64,000 bases of DNA from Amaurobius ferox (Eukaryota > Arthropoda > Arachnida > Araneae > Amaurobiidae), in contig OX578152.1 of assembly GCA_951213105.1 (NCBI GenBank), forward strand, positions 96,718,568-96,782,567, written 5' to 3'. The notes beneath the pieces are model-generated. The model ran no database searches, had not been told where the DNA came from, and saw only the letters and a list, made by a program, of their open reading frames with translations. Shown piece after piece: positions 35,173 to 46,159 of this stretch; position 1 is the first letter of the stretch; every line of letters begins with the position of its first letter. A program made the position numbers and the translations under genes.

Positions 35173-35340
35173 AAACTTTAAAATCAAAAACAACCAAAAA
35201 TAGGTTTAAAAGTCCTTTATTAAAATCGCCTTTCCCCGACGTACAAAATTACACGGCCAAAGCGTTTTCAGGCATCACCATGCCCTTCATCAGAGGCTAA
35301 ACCTATTTTTGATTGTCTTTGATTTTAAAGTTTAAACAGA
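35173..35340 (-). repeat. PLE end as inverted repeat around a hammerhead-like loop
   Basis: About 36 bp at 35175-35210 (AAACTTTAAAATCAAAAACA...) is inverted at about 35296-35331. The ~85 bp between them is a PLE terminus in minus orientation, with the hammerhead-like core at 35257-35293. Confidence 0.68.
35257..35293 (-). ncRNA. Hammerhead-ribozyme-like core (best preserved)
   Basis: Minus strand: CTGATGA (35287-35293), then stem II GGGCAT-GGTG-ATGCCT, then GAAA (35266-35269) and ACGCTTTGG. Box, hairpin and GAAA all fit the hammerhead consensus; one extra A lies between the box and the hairpin. Compared with the 4.1-kb copy (AAACAT/ATGTTT) the stem changes in a compensatory way. The other strand of stem III and the cleavage site are not visible, because the copy starts at the inverted-repeat border. 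Confidence 0.6.
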
Positions 35341-35361
35341 GATAATTAACACATCTCCTTT

Positions 35362-36605
35362 TTAACACTTTACAACAAAGTTGAAAAATGTTTATGACTT
35401 TATTCGTTCTGTCTGTCTGTTTGTCTGTCCGTTTGCACGATAACTGCCGTAAAAATGACTTAATAAAAATGAAATTTTAGTATGTTGTTCAGAGGGTATG
35501 GGAATATAAATGAATAATATCACCCAATTAGTTTTGGATTGAACCCGGGTTGAAAAAATGAAATACATTGAATCCTATGGGATCCAATTTTTCAAACATA
35601 TTTTAAGCGGATTTAAAATTCACAAATAGCTTAGAAAATTTCAGGTAATATTCAAATTATCCCATAAAACATACTATAAAAAAATTTCAGCAAAATATAT
35701 TCAGTAGTTTTCTAAATAAAAATTAAAATAATAATTACACATCCTATATGAAGCGATCACGTGACCCACATCAAAATGAAATATGGCATCCATCTTGTCT
35801 CAAAATCGTGATTTTTAAAGTTCTTTTTAATTCATATTGAGTGTTGTATCCGTCCTAAAACCGCTTTATTTTTGCTTAAATTTTGTGCATCTACATACTG
35901 AAACAACGCATTTACAATATAGTTGAATTTAAATGATCATCCAAATTTAATTATTTCTACGACGAAGCCTATTTTTCACTTATATAAAATGTAAACAGCA
36001 AAATATGTAGAATGAGTTGTATAAGAATTGCTGTATTTCTTTAAAGTAAAATTATTTAGCTCATGGAGTCTGCATAGCTAATATGAATGAAATATTCATT
36101 GATTTTACAGAGAGAAGGACGATTTTTTTTATGAAGTTTTAAGCACAGAGTTTAATTACTTGTTCCTCCATGGTCTTAAGTTTTTAAATAAAATAAATTA
36201 TTATAGTATTGTGATGAATGAAATGAATTGGAAAATGTTTATAAATGAAATGTTGCTTTCACAGAGAGAGCCAGACGTGTTATATTTCGATGCCGTTATT
36301 TGAATAAATTTCAGTTGTTTTTGATGAAGTTTTCAAATATATTAAATTATTGTAGTATTATGATAATGTCAAAAACAGTACCGAGGAGCCAGGTGATTTA
36401 TATTTAATTGCCATCATTTGAATGAAGTTCATTTTTTTCGATGAAGTTTTATGTTTTCAAATATAATAAATTAATGTAGTATTGTGATAATTTTTAAAAT
36501 ATTACCGAGGACTGTATCGCATTTTAGAGATGTTTAAATGAAATTGCATTGAAGTTGGAAAGTGTTTCATAATCAATGCTTTATGCATGATTGATCTTTC
36601 TTATT
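35362..36605 (+). repeat. Family C interspersed repeat, copy 2
   Basis: A nearly full-length plus-orientation copy: TTAACACTTTACAACAAAG at the start, GTCTGTCTGTTTGTCTGTCC, CCCGGGTTGAAAAAATGAAA, GCGATCACGTGACCC, and the end hairpin AATCAATGCTTTATGCATGATT then GATCTTTCTT. Confidence 0.72.
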
Positions 36606-37050
36606 TATTTATGTTCCCTAGCTGAATTTTCTTTTCTTTGGCCGATCGGCGAAGGAATGGCGTAGCATGGAGACTCACTTATTGAAAGATGAGTCATGGG
36701 TTCGTCACACACACCGCAATTATTTGCACAAATATTCAAGATGGACAAAAGAAATAGATGAATTAAAAAATAGGGACTTTTTAAGGTCTTTCAACAAAAA
36801 ATAATCTTAACAAAATGAAAAATCAGGCATTCCTAAGGGTTTCTCAAGGCCCGTGAGAATCCTGATGTGTAAATCAATTGAAATGGGGGAGAGAGTCCAC
36901 GACCATTAGACGACATTATTACCAAAAGCCACACATGTTAAGATTTTTTATCAGAATAATTGAAAAATTTTATACTTAAATATTCGAAATCTGGAATTCG
37001 ATAGTCCTCCGATAAAAATTCAATAAAATATTTTAAATTCTATTATTATA

Positions 37051-37330
37051 CAAGGTAGGATCAAAAAGTTCGGAGACTGTGCTGATATCTCCAACCCTGA
37101 TTGGAGGAGAGGGGAACTATTTTGCCGTGGCGTAGAGGCACATGTGACGCGAGATGTGAAAAGGGAGAAGCAGGTCCGCAATGCAGGGTTTTTACAGGCA
37201 ATGCCTGTCGGTGAACTGCAGTCGTTCGCATTCGTCGAAAACGGAAATGGCGTTTGAAGAACAACGTGCGAATATCAAATTCTGCCAACGTTTTGGAGAA
37301 ATCTCCGGCAGAAACATTGCACCTGCTGCA
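37051..37330 (+). mobile_element. Mariner 5' end, truncated
   Basis: It begins CAAGGTAGGATCAAAAAGTT next to TA (37049-37050). About 180 bp of 5' UTR leads to ATG at 37247 and MAFEEQRANIKFCQRFGE, the first helix of the mariner HTH domain. One inserted base before the SPAET segment shifts the frame. The element breaks off near 37330. The same family occurs at 23.7, 42.4 and 53.5 kb. Confidence 0.82.
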
Positions 37331-37769
37331 ACAAGTGCAATACAGGTGCAAAATCATGAAAATTTAATGTTTTTCATTTTAGTGCTATTTACTTCAGCTA
37401 TTTGCTATTCACAAAATAGATAGATATAAATCCAGCATTCAGCAATACATTCTGGCACAATATCCGCCACCTTTTTAACAACAGTGCTTCGTATATTTTA
37501 ATGGATGCCACTCTCGATACAGAAAAATGAGTGTAGTGAATTGATGTTTAAAGATACAATGCAATGTGGTTTTCATAAATTTTGAAATAAAAATTTCAAT
37601 TTTATCTAAAATTTTAAAGCCAGACAAAATGCTAATAATATCCAAATCGTAGTATCGCGGGCCGCTGGTTGCCCACCCCTGGGGTACAGAATCCACCGGA
37701 CAATGTTTTGGGGATTGGATGAACTCAAAGTAAATTGAAATCGCTTTTAACAAATTATGAGCACAAACA

Positions 37770-38450
37770 GAATGGCTTACCCACGTGCAAAATTCACAAT
37801 GAACAATAAATGAATATCTCGCGAAGTAAATAAACGATAATCGACGAATTTTATGACATCAAAATACAAACTATTACAAAAAGCATCTTCTTTCGTGAAT
37901 AAAATGAACTCGATTCATGAGAATGGTGTTAATAGATGTGTCGCATAATATTGCGTACGGAAAGTGAACCCACTGGATAATACTTATTACTTTTTTTTTA
38001 ATTTTATGTAATATTTTTGATAAATTTATTTGAAAAAAGTACAATATATCGAGAATAGTTCGTGCTAGCGTTTTTAGAGTTAATGTCATTCGTTTTTTAA
38101 TTAAAAATGACGTATAAAATAATTATATTTATTGATCATTATTGAAGATCTTATTTTTTTCAAAAATTTATTCGAGAATTGCGGGAGGTGAGGGGGGGGG
38201 GGGGAGTCTCTCGAACATTCCACTGCGTTTAAAATCAATCGGGTAATAATCGTACCAAATTACGTTTAAAACGCTCCGTTCGTGCGTGAAATATCGCATC
38301 CAAATTAACGGACACACAATCAATCCCTCAAAAACGTTCAATTCGAGTTTAAGGATACTTTTGAAATGTGCCCTTCCATCGAAAACCCGAGTTTTCGACT
38401 CCTTTACGATATTTTCCCTACATATTATACTGAATTTTCATGAAAATAAA
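37770..38450 (+). repeat. Family B repeat, partial
   Basis: It contains GTACAATATATCGAGAATAG, CGTGCTAGCGTTTTTAGAG, a G13 run (38192-38204), CACACAATCAATCCCTCAAAAACG and a right end with TTTTCCCTACATATTATACTG. The left end is missing. Confidence 0.6.
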
Positions 38451-39305
38451 CAAAAAAATATGATGTGTCCAATACCTAATTTTTCATACAGATCAACAAA
38501 TCAGACAATATGCAGATTAAATTAACAATATACAGATTTGTGGGGGAAAAGTTAATACAAATTAGAGCTTTTTGTGATTAGATCTCGCGAGATCAATAGA
38601 CCTATTGCTGTTAACGATTAAAATCAGAACGCCGAAATTCGTGTAATTTGTTTAATTATTTCGAGAAATATCGTGTGGAGAAGTAAAAGGTTTCATAACT
38701 CGAGAATGGCGTGTGATAACTAGTGAACAATAATGTCTATTTATTTTTGCTTAAAAGTACTTTAAAGCATTCAGTTATTTAATAATAATGAAAATATTTA
38801 ACTTTTTTAATGAGTTTTCCCATTTAAAACAAAAAGGGCAATATCGCAAGAACAGCGCATGTTACCGTTTTGTAAATTTGTTGAGAAAATAGTACAACAC
38901 ATTGTACCTGCTAAATTTGTTCAAGAGATATAGAGCTCCAAGAGAAAAAAAAAATATAATTTCTAATGTCTCACGAACGGCTTGTGATTACTTTTAAATA
39001 TAATATCCATTCATTTCGGGATAAAAATTTTTACAAAGCATTTACTCATTTAGCAATGCCGTAGAAATGTTTATTTTATTAGCTATATATACACAGGGCC
39101 ATCTATACAAATTGTGGGCCCTTTACAAACATTTATCATGCCCCCTCCTCCCCCATTTGCAGACAGAAGCCCTGCTGGACAAAAAATATTGCGCTCGTGC
39201 TTAAATATATATTTATTTATTTATTTTTCTTTTAGTATTTAATTGATTTTTTGTACACTCATTTCAATCGTTATTAAATTCATTAAATAACATATTTTTG
39301 TAAAA

Positions 39306-39336
<31 letters not shown>

Positions 39337-39937
39337 CTGAGATAATTTTGTTCATAAATCGGGTAATGAAAGGGTACCCGTTATATCGAAATATCGGTAC
39401 TTTTCTATCAGTACCAATGTTAAAATACCGGCAAAATATGGCTGGAATACCTATTCTGGGGTTCTCGATTTCGGTATTGGATTCCTCACACTAAATGAGG
39501 TCGATAGAGCAGATGAGAGTTCGTGGAAGTAGACCACTGCGCACGAGGAAGCCACACGCATAGTGATACCATCATTTATCTTCATGTGGTGGCAATTTAA
39601 ATTTTTCGTTAGTTTAGCAAAAATAAAGAATAGAATATAGGTAGGCCAAACTAGTCAGCCATCAGCAATCGGCAATTTTTCTTTTTTTGACCTCATTAAT
39701 TCTCATTAGATTTAAACATTGGATGGGCTCAAAAGGATTCATATTGCAAATGAGTATCGTTTAAAAAGTATACATTCTATATCGTAGCGATAAGCAACAA
39801 GGTTTATTTACAAGACTTCCCTACGGTTCTTCAATTGTAACCATTAGCCACGTGTCCAGTCGTTATAAAATATTTTGAACAGTTGTAACAAAGTTTGAAT
39901 CTATAATAATTATCTAACGTTGTCTAGGCGGGCTTCT
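38451..39937. other. Intron, diverged tandem phrases and an ATT microsatellite
   Basis: Between 38690 and 39070 the theme 'TCACGAACGGCTTGTGATTA / CATTTACTCATTTAGCAAT' recurs about three times in diverged form, suggesting an old tandem repeat related to family B. (AAT)n lies at about 39309-39336. CAGGGCCATCT near 39095 could be a hAT end without a partner. Confidence 0.45.
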
Positions 39938-39962
39938 GGGGGGGGGGGGGGGGGATTATTTC

Positions 39963-40360
39963 TAGACTCTCCAGAAGCCTGCCGGTGACTTGGAAAACTG
40001 AAATTTTGCACACATAATATCGACCATTGGACAGAGACTAACAGAGCAGGAGTTTCGATTTCTCTCACATGAGGTGCGAGGAAAAAGAGGGCAGGATTTA
40101 AAAAGTGTTTCCAGAACGTCTAGAAACACACCTGTTACCCTAGAAAGCCGACTCTTTAAACAATCAATAGTATCAACTACGGGATAGAACTCATCGGAGC
40201 CGGATTTTGGGATAAAATGGGTGGGGGAGGATTTAAAAATTCAACTTAATCCCTCAGAAGATCCTCGATAATATAGAAAGATAAAACTTTGTACACTTAT
40301 AGTATTGACCACGGGACAGAACCTATAACCTAGTCGGATTTTCGATTAAGACTATTATTT
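39963..40360 (+). repeat. Diverged tandem repeat, three units of ~145 bp
   Basis: Units starting near 39963, 40111 and 40250 share the order CTC(C)AGAAG - AAA(A)CT - ATAGTATYGACCAYGGGACAGA - CGGATTTTCGATT. They are preceded by G17 (39938-39954). Non-coding and unclassified. Confidence 0.55.
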
Positions 40361-40374
40361 TCAATGCTCATCGC

Positions 40375-40717
40375 CAAGGCTGTGGAGTCTGAGTCGATAG
40401 CAGTTGCGGGTGGGGGGGGGGGGGGTAGGAAAAGTCGGAGTTGGTAAATATATACCGACCCCGACATAAAACCATTTAAAAATTATTTTATTTTGGAATA
40501 TTTGAGTTTTTAACGATTTTATTTTAAGTAGTTTTTAGGTAATAAATTTAAAAACATCAAATGTTTACCAATTACAAATCTATTAATTTGAATAAATAGT
40601 TTAATTTTTTGCTATTTATGTCGGTATCGGAGTCGGATATTGGAATACAAGAGTAGTCGGACAGTAGGGGAAAAAAAAGAGTCGTCGAAGGTTTGAGGTA
40701 CCGACTCCACAGCCCTG
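40375..40717. mobile_element. hAT-type MITE, 343 bp
   Basis: The left end is CAAGGCTGTGGAGTCTGAGT; the right end, inverted, is CAGGGCTGTGGAGTCGGTAC. The pattern CAGGGCTGTGGAGTCGG is a widespread hAT terminus. The expected 8-bp target duplication is not clear (CTCATCGC against CTAATTAG). A G14 run is present (40412-40425). Confidence 0.7.
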
Positions 40718-40764
40718 CTAATTAGCAGGTACAATATAAGGCGCTTAAGCGCCTTACATTGTTA

Positions 40765-41642
40765 AAAAATCTGATGTGGGCAGCACATGACTTTCCTTAT
40801 ATAAAGCAATGAATTTACTACTTTTACAGTAAAAGAAAATAGGTTATTCTTATAGTGGATACTTATATACTTCCCAAGATATTGACATTTTGTCAATGAC
40901 TCGTCATTATCATTGATTTAGCGTCATTTTTGTCCAGGCGAGATTTTCGTTAATTTGGCAACATTTAAAAAAGTCACCAAGTTGGCTACATTTCGACAAA
41001 CTCGTCGCCAAAATCTCACCAAGCGTTATGGACGGAGAAATAAGTTATTCCTATAGCAGATTGCCGTTCAAATACAAAAGCATTACTCAAAGTATCTTTT
41101 CTCGTGAATGGAACGAGCTAGATCCACGAGAATGATGTCACCTAATTTATCGCATGATATTATATATGAAAAGTGAACATCTTCCTTAACAGTTAATATT
41201 TTTTTTAATTTATGGGATTTTTTTTATAAATTTATTTGAAAAGTGTACAATATCTCGAGAACGGTTCATGCTAGCGTTCTAAAGTTTGTGTCAATCGTTT
41301 TCTAAGGAAAAATTACATAAGAAATGTCTATTTGCGTAACTTTATTAAATGTTTTGATTTTATGACTTTTTTAAAATTTCACTCGAAAATTTAGGGGGGT
41401 TCTGAACATTCGATTGTGTTTAAAACAATAGGCTTCCAGTATTCCCGGATTGTAATTTTTGTATCAAATTTTATTCGAATCGCTCCATTCGTTCGTGAGA
41501 TTTCGTCTCCACAGACTCACTGACATCATCTCAAAAACGTCTGATTCGCGATCACGGATGCTTGAAACGTGCTCTCCCGTCGAAAACTCGAATTTTCGAC
41601 CTCGTCACAATACATTATATGTATATAAGGAAAGTAACAAAA
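40765..41642 (+). repeat. Family B repeat, complete copy
   Basis: It starts AAATCTGATGTGGGCAGCAC and ends TATGTATATAAGGAAAGTAAC. Internal motifs are a set of GCCAAGTTGGC-type palindromes (40975-41020), TATCTCGAGAACGGTTCATG, and CTCACTGACATCATCTCAAAAA where other copies have a CA microsatellite. About 875 bp, non-coding. Confidence 0.68.
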
Positions 41643-42440
41643 TAAAGCTGATTGAAAGAATACTCAACCTAATTTTTTAAGAATGTTTATGTGCCTGCTT
41701 TTGACAGGCTTAAATACTTGTAGTTGAATATTTTGATAGTAATGTTCCGAACAAAGCAAGGTGAATTCATTTTGCACAAAAGTTTTGCCATATTATTGCT
41801 TATTGTGGACGTGCAAAAGGTGGATACTCGCAGAAGTAACACGTGTGAATAGACCCCATTAACCCTTCCGCTCCGCTAGGAACGCCATTAAAGTTTATTA
41901 GCAGGAAAAAATAAAATAAAAGCGATTATTCATTCAAAACGTATGTGTTGAAATATAACTACTATAAGAAAATCCCCCCTGTCTTCCTTGGAGATGCCAT
42001 TTGAGTCAATCCCGAGTTACTATAGGTGTTTTATATGGTCATCCTACATGTCTAACACCATGAGCAACAACCTATACAATGACTAACGAAAACAGCATGA
42101 CTTGCGATAAAATTTCTTGCAGTTACAGCGTGTGCATTGTAAAGGTGTGGTATTACACTCGGGCTTTCCGTTTAGTTAATTCAATCTCTGTCAGACAGAT
42201 ACACGGCAGTAGTTACAGCTGGAGGAAGATCAATGAAGCCGTTACGAAGTTATCTTCTTTATAGTATACATGATACCATTATTTCGATACTTCAGTTTGT
42301 ATGCGTAAATGTCATAAAATGTATATAGGGTCGCCCAGATTGCCATTTGCATGATTTCTTATATTACGCATTTCATACTTTGTGAAGATATTTATGGCAA
42401 TTAAGTATATCAGGTGCAGTGATTTTATTGAAAACATACT
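41643..42440. other. Intron sequence without recognisable feature
   Basis: No repeat family or coding homology was recognised. TTAACCCTTCCGCTCCGC at 41869-41886 resembles a piggyBac end but no partner was found. Confidence 0.4.
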
Positions 42441-42441
42441 A

Positions 42442-42971
42442 CAAGGTAGGATAAAGAAATTCGGAGACTGTGCTGATATCTCCAACCCTGACTGGAGGAG
42501 AGGGGAACTATTTTACAGTGGCGTAGAGGCACATGTGACGCGAGATGTGGAAAGGAAGAAGCAGGTCCGCAGTGCAGAGTTTTTCCAGATAATGAGTGTC
42601 AGTGAACTGTAGTCGTTCGCGTTCGTCGAAAACGGAAATGGCGTTTGAAGAACAACGTGCAAATATCAAATTCTTCCAGCGTTTTGGGGAAATCGCCGAC
42701 AGAAACTGCTGCAGCAGGTGCAATGCTTCTGTCGTCGATTTTCACCAAACGCTGGCAGAATTTGATATTCGCACGTTGTTCTTCAAACGCCATTTCCGTT
42801 TTCGACGAACGCGAACGACTACAGTTCACTGACACGCATTGTCTGGAAAAACACCTTCTTCCTTTCCACATGCGCCTCTAAGCCACGGTAAAATAGTAAA
42901 ATAGTTCCCCCTCTCCTCCAATCAGGGTTGGAGATATCAGCAAAATCTCCGAACTTTTTGATCCTACCTTG
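42442..42971. mobile_element. Mariner-derived palindromic element (two 5' ends head to head)
   Basis: It begins CAAGGTAGGAT and ends ATCCTACCTTG, flanked by TA on both sides (42440-42441 and 42972-42973). Each arm contains the same mariner 5' UTR and the first ~20 codons (MAFEEQRANIKF...) in opposite orientation: plus at 42638 onward, minus from about 42793 down. The 3' half of mariner is absent. Total 530 bp; such a foldback could be mobilised by a mariner transposase recognising both ends. Confidence 0.85.
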
Positions 42972-43050
42972 TATATGTCACCGAACAAACGCATTTCGAA
43001 CATGTGTGTAACGCACAATGCAGCGCAAAACGTTATTTTATTATCTACAC

Positions 43051-43350
43051 CAGGGATGTTAAACTCAATCTTGCAAAGTGCCAATTTTTCTTTCAAAGTA
43101 CGTATATCAGTGGGCCGGGATTCAATTAAACACTCATTTTATATATAAAAAAATACTTTATTTAAATTTCAAGCATGCATCAAAATTAAAATGCCATTAA
43201 GTCATAAAGGGTTAAAAAACAGCGCATTACTTCTAAGATCCAGATACTTTATATCTTTTCAGCTTCATCCATGAAATTCGAGTATTACTAATTGAGGCCG
43301 GGGGGGGGGGGGGCGCTCATAGCCCGCGTGCTGTATCTTTGACATGCCTG
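43051..43350. mobile_element. hAT-type MITE, 300 bp, perfect 8-bp target duplication
   Basis: ATCTACAC flanks it on both sides (43043-43050 and 43351-43358). The ends are CAGGGATGTTAAACTC and, inverted, CAGGCATGTCAAAGAT, a typical hAT pattern. A GGCCG(G)n run at 43297-43313 lies inside. Non-coding. Confidence 0.88.
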
Positions 43351-43358
43351 ATCTACAC

Positions 43359-44233
43359 TAATTCTTATTAACTTCACGTTACCTCTCTTTGTCTGTATTT
43401 CCGTTCAACATTTTTGGCACGGGCTCCTTCTCGGCTTCCAGAAAACGTAGACAGTTCAATTTCGCGGAGCATTTTCATCTATCAATTTTTCACCGTATTA
43501 TGTTACGTTTTTACATCATTTACGTACATCATCACTATGTTTTTGGTCTTTTCCATGCATTTCTTTTGCGAATTACAGTTCAGCGTCTTCAGATCAAATA
43601 AATGTTTTCCTGGTTCTAAGTAGTCGATTCATATGTAACGCTACATAGGTTTGTAACGTCAATTAAGTAAATAAATAAATAAGAGAGCAGATGAGGGAGG
43701 GAAATAATAAAAATAAAAACTGATGAGTAAAAAACAAGTTTTAGGATGTCCTTCCCTATACAACAGCGGCGCGTGGTACAGTAGAAAATAAATTTTAATC
43801 ACATGCGAATTTGAACCCAATTGAGGGTGTAGGCAGATTCAATTCAAAACAATATTTTTAAAATCTTATCATCATCATCCAAAATTGATACTATGCAAAA
43901 TTATCGAAACTATTTCACCTGCTTACACCCTACTTTTCCTTCTGTAATTTTGCACAATATCAATTTTAGACAATTATAAAATTTAAACAGTATTGTTTTG
44001 AATTGAATCTCATACACCCTTAATTTGGTTCAATTTCGTGTGATGTGATTAAAATTTTACTTTTCCGTGCTCCAATGGTGTATAGGGAAGGTCGCTGAAA
44101 AACTTGTTTTTTCTTATAATTTATTTGTAAAATTCACAGGTTTTTTTTTTTTTGTTATATTTAAAGATATCTCAGTTATAAGAAATGAAATAATTTTCAG
44201 TATATCAGAACATAAAATAAAAATATTTAATAC
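43359..44233. other. Intron next to the first coding exon, unassigned
   Basis: About 43790-44060 contains an imperfect inverted repeat around 43930 (TTTTAATCACATG / CATACACCC phrases echoed as TGTGATTAAAATTTT), suggesting a small foldback of about 270 bp. A T12 run lies near 44143. Nothing coding was found. Confidence 0.45.
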
Positions 44234-44363
44234 CTTTCCTTGCATAATGAGTCGCACGGTAAGAGTAACAGCTGGGGAGATGCCATTGGTAGTTACGGGA
44301 ACTTGGTGGTGGGGTATGTGATACACACTCTTTAGAGGAGCTTCAACACCTGATGCCATCGTT
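44234..44363 (-). CDS. mub/PCBP: PCBP-like gene, exon with start codon (residues 1-42)
   Basis: The ATG is at 44359 and coding runs to 44234 (126 nt, 42 residues), beginning MASGVEAPLK and ending VTLTVRLIMQGK. The last part is the first beta strand of KH1; the LTxRLxMxGK motif is a PCBP hallmark. An acceptor (TTTTCCAG) lies just before AACG-ATG, so this exon has 4 nt of 5' UTR and an untranslated exon is expected upstream. The donor reads AAG|gtatta. The first 30 residues have no recognisable domain and this part of the family is variable. The start is chosen because it is the only ATG between the acceptor and the KH1 motif in the open frame. Confidence 0.88.
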
Positions 44364-44546
44364 CTGGAAAATAATAATCAAACATGTTCATGAAAGAGTT
44401 CATACTTACGTAAGCAAGATAATAGCTGTGGTAAAAGAAAAACAAAAAAAAATAGCAATATAAAATTTAATTTAATCAAAAAATATTTAGAGTGATAGAT
44501 TTTACTCTACTTTCTTATACACTCATAATAACCATTTGATTCTTAA

Positions 44547-44773
44547 CCTTTTGCTTACGGGTGGGACAGCGTCCATCCCAAACGAAGAACCTCTAAAAAA
44601 AAAACCAGGTATTTGACATACCCTATCCTAAACAGTTCGATCCCCCTTTGCAGACATTGGCGCCAATGTCTGCAAAGGGGATCGAACTGTTTAGAATAGG
44701 GTATGTCAAATACCTGTCCTTTTTGAGAGGTTCTTCGTTTGGGATGGACGCTGTGCCACCCGTAAGCAAAGGG
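44547..44773. mobile_element. piggyBac-type foldback MITE, 227 bp
   Basis: It is flanked by TTAA on both sides (44543-44546 and 44774-44777). The arms CCTTTTGCTTACGGGTGGGA... and CCCTTTGCTTACGGGTGGCA... are inverted repeats that cover almost the whole element, so it folds into one long hairpin. The centre contains GCAGACATTGGCGCCAATGT. It lies about 180 bp upstream of the first coding exon. Confidence 0.9.
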
Positions 44774-44954
44774 TTAAAAAAATTAGGAACGAACTCGGCA
44801 ACAAAGTAAGATAGACAAAAGAAAAAGATCCACCTAATACAAAGTTGTACAGCATTGTATTACTAGTAGGAATAGATGCTAAAACTGTTACAGGCATTTA
44901 TTTCACACAATATGTTTATGGACGAATGGCTATCGTATTTAGAAGTGGCATTAA

Positions 44955-45592
44955 TAAGAGTGTGGCTCAACTCGACTTTCTCCTACCAGAATTCATTTTG
45001 AGTAGCTTGCAATTTTATTTACTTATTTTGCACATTTCGCGTATCGTCGGTTCAAATGATTGCAATTATAGTATGTTACTCTTCATTTTAAACAAAGGGT
45101 TTGAAAAAATCCTTCGATTAATACAAAGTTTGACAATGTATCCCCTCGGGGGGGGGGGGGGGGGGGGGTAATGACATCACGAAATCAAAAATATCGCGGC
45201 TATTTTTTACTCTAATGGTTGAAGTTTCGTGGTCACTCAACCATAAATAACTCCTTTTATGTATAATTATGTCACATTCGGTCCTGTGCTACGATGTTAA
45301 TAAAATATAAAATTTCAAAATTTTCGCTCGAATTTCAAAAAATTCTATCTACTCTAAACTTTTCGCTAACAAAGAAGGATATAAAGTTTTGTGAAAAACC
45401 ATCAATATTTGTGGCAGATATAGTGTACACAAGAAATCGACCACAGACAGATGGACATCACTCTAAAAATAGTCTAAACATGTTCAGGAGGTCCCCAAAA
45501 CATATATTGACATCAAAATATCGAAATCGAAAATTTTCGTGAAAACAATACTTTACACTATATATATTCCATAGCATGAGAAAGTAAAAATA
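44955..45592 (+). repeat. Family A interspersed repeat, copy 5 (full length)
   Basis: It runs from GTGTGGCTCAACTCGACTTT to CATAGCATGAGAAAGTAAAA. It contains the longest homopolymer of the window, G21 (45148-45168), at the place where other copies have CTCGGGG. It also has CCACAGACAGATGGACATCA and GGAGGTCC. Confidence 0.7.
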
Positions 45593-46159
45593 AACAACCC
45601 TTGCATACACAGTAATCTAATGTAGAGCTTCACAGGTGGGTATCAAGTCGATATCTTTATTGGGTTACGCTCGTGAACTGTTGACGACTCTTCTACAGTA
45701 CTGTTGTAGTATAACGATTATGACTGGTGTTTATAATCCACTGACTGGTATTTATATACACGTTTCGTTTATTCCAAGGGTCGCTTTCTACTCACCAGAC
45801 AACGTTCTACAACTTTGTAATTGGCTTTATACGTCTACAGGGATGGAAAACTGAAAACTGAGTTTTGTAGCACCTTTGTAGCAGGAAATATTGCTGTTTC
45901 GTTGCAGTGCAGAGCAGTTTTGTAGCAGCTAGAAAATGATGTTGCGCACACTCGATAGTTATTTTAGGCATATAAAAATTTCATTTTACATTAATTAAAG
46001 CATGAAGAGTATTAAATCTTAAAAAGTTAAGCTAGAAAAATGAGAAAAAGATTTAATGATACTATCTAATCTTAAAGAACAGAAGTTGCCTGCTAGTTAA
46101 ATAATACACACTAAATTTTTTTTATCCAAAATACATAATAAATAGTTTATGTCCGAGAT
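45593..46159. other. Sequence upstream of the first coding exon, unassigned
   Basis: A candidate place for 5' UTR exons of the PCBP-like gene, but no confident donor or promoter could be picked on the minus strand. TTTGTAGCA recurs three times near 45865-45925. Confidence 0.35.

Larger units (their letters stand above)
34830..37681. mobile_element. hAT-type element with nested insertions
   Basis: The termini are CAGGCGTAGGCAGCC at the left and, inverted, CAGGGGTGGGCAACC at the right, both followed by a CGGGCCGC-type motif as in hAT elements. The 8-bp flanks GAGTACAG (34822-34829) and GGGTACAG (37682-37689) differ at one base, fitting a hAT target duplication. Inside are a PLE end (about 35173-35340), a family C copy (35362-36605) and a truncated mariner (37051-37330). 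Between 36606 and 37050 a frame-like stretch is too short and broken to identify. Confidence 0.78.

Noticed and set aside
37061..37357. 98-codon minus-strand frame
   Set aside because: It is the antisense of the mariner 5' end at 37051-37330.
39090..39185. hAT terminus (CAGGGCCATCT...)
   Set aside because: No inverted partner or 8-bp duplication was found, so no element could be delimited.
41869..41890. piggyBac end (TTAACCCTTCCGC)
   Set aside because: No matching inverted terminus followed by TTAA within a reasonable distance.
42508..42881. Four overlapping frames on both strands encoding MAFEEQRANIKF-like peptides as separate genes
   Set aside because: They are the two arms of one palindromic mariner-derived element, not genes.
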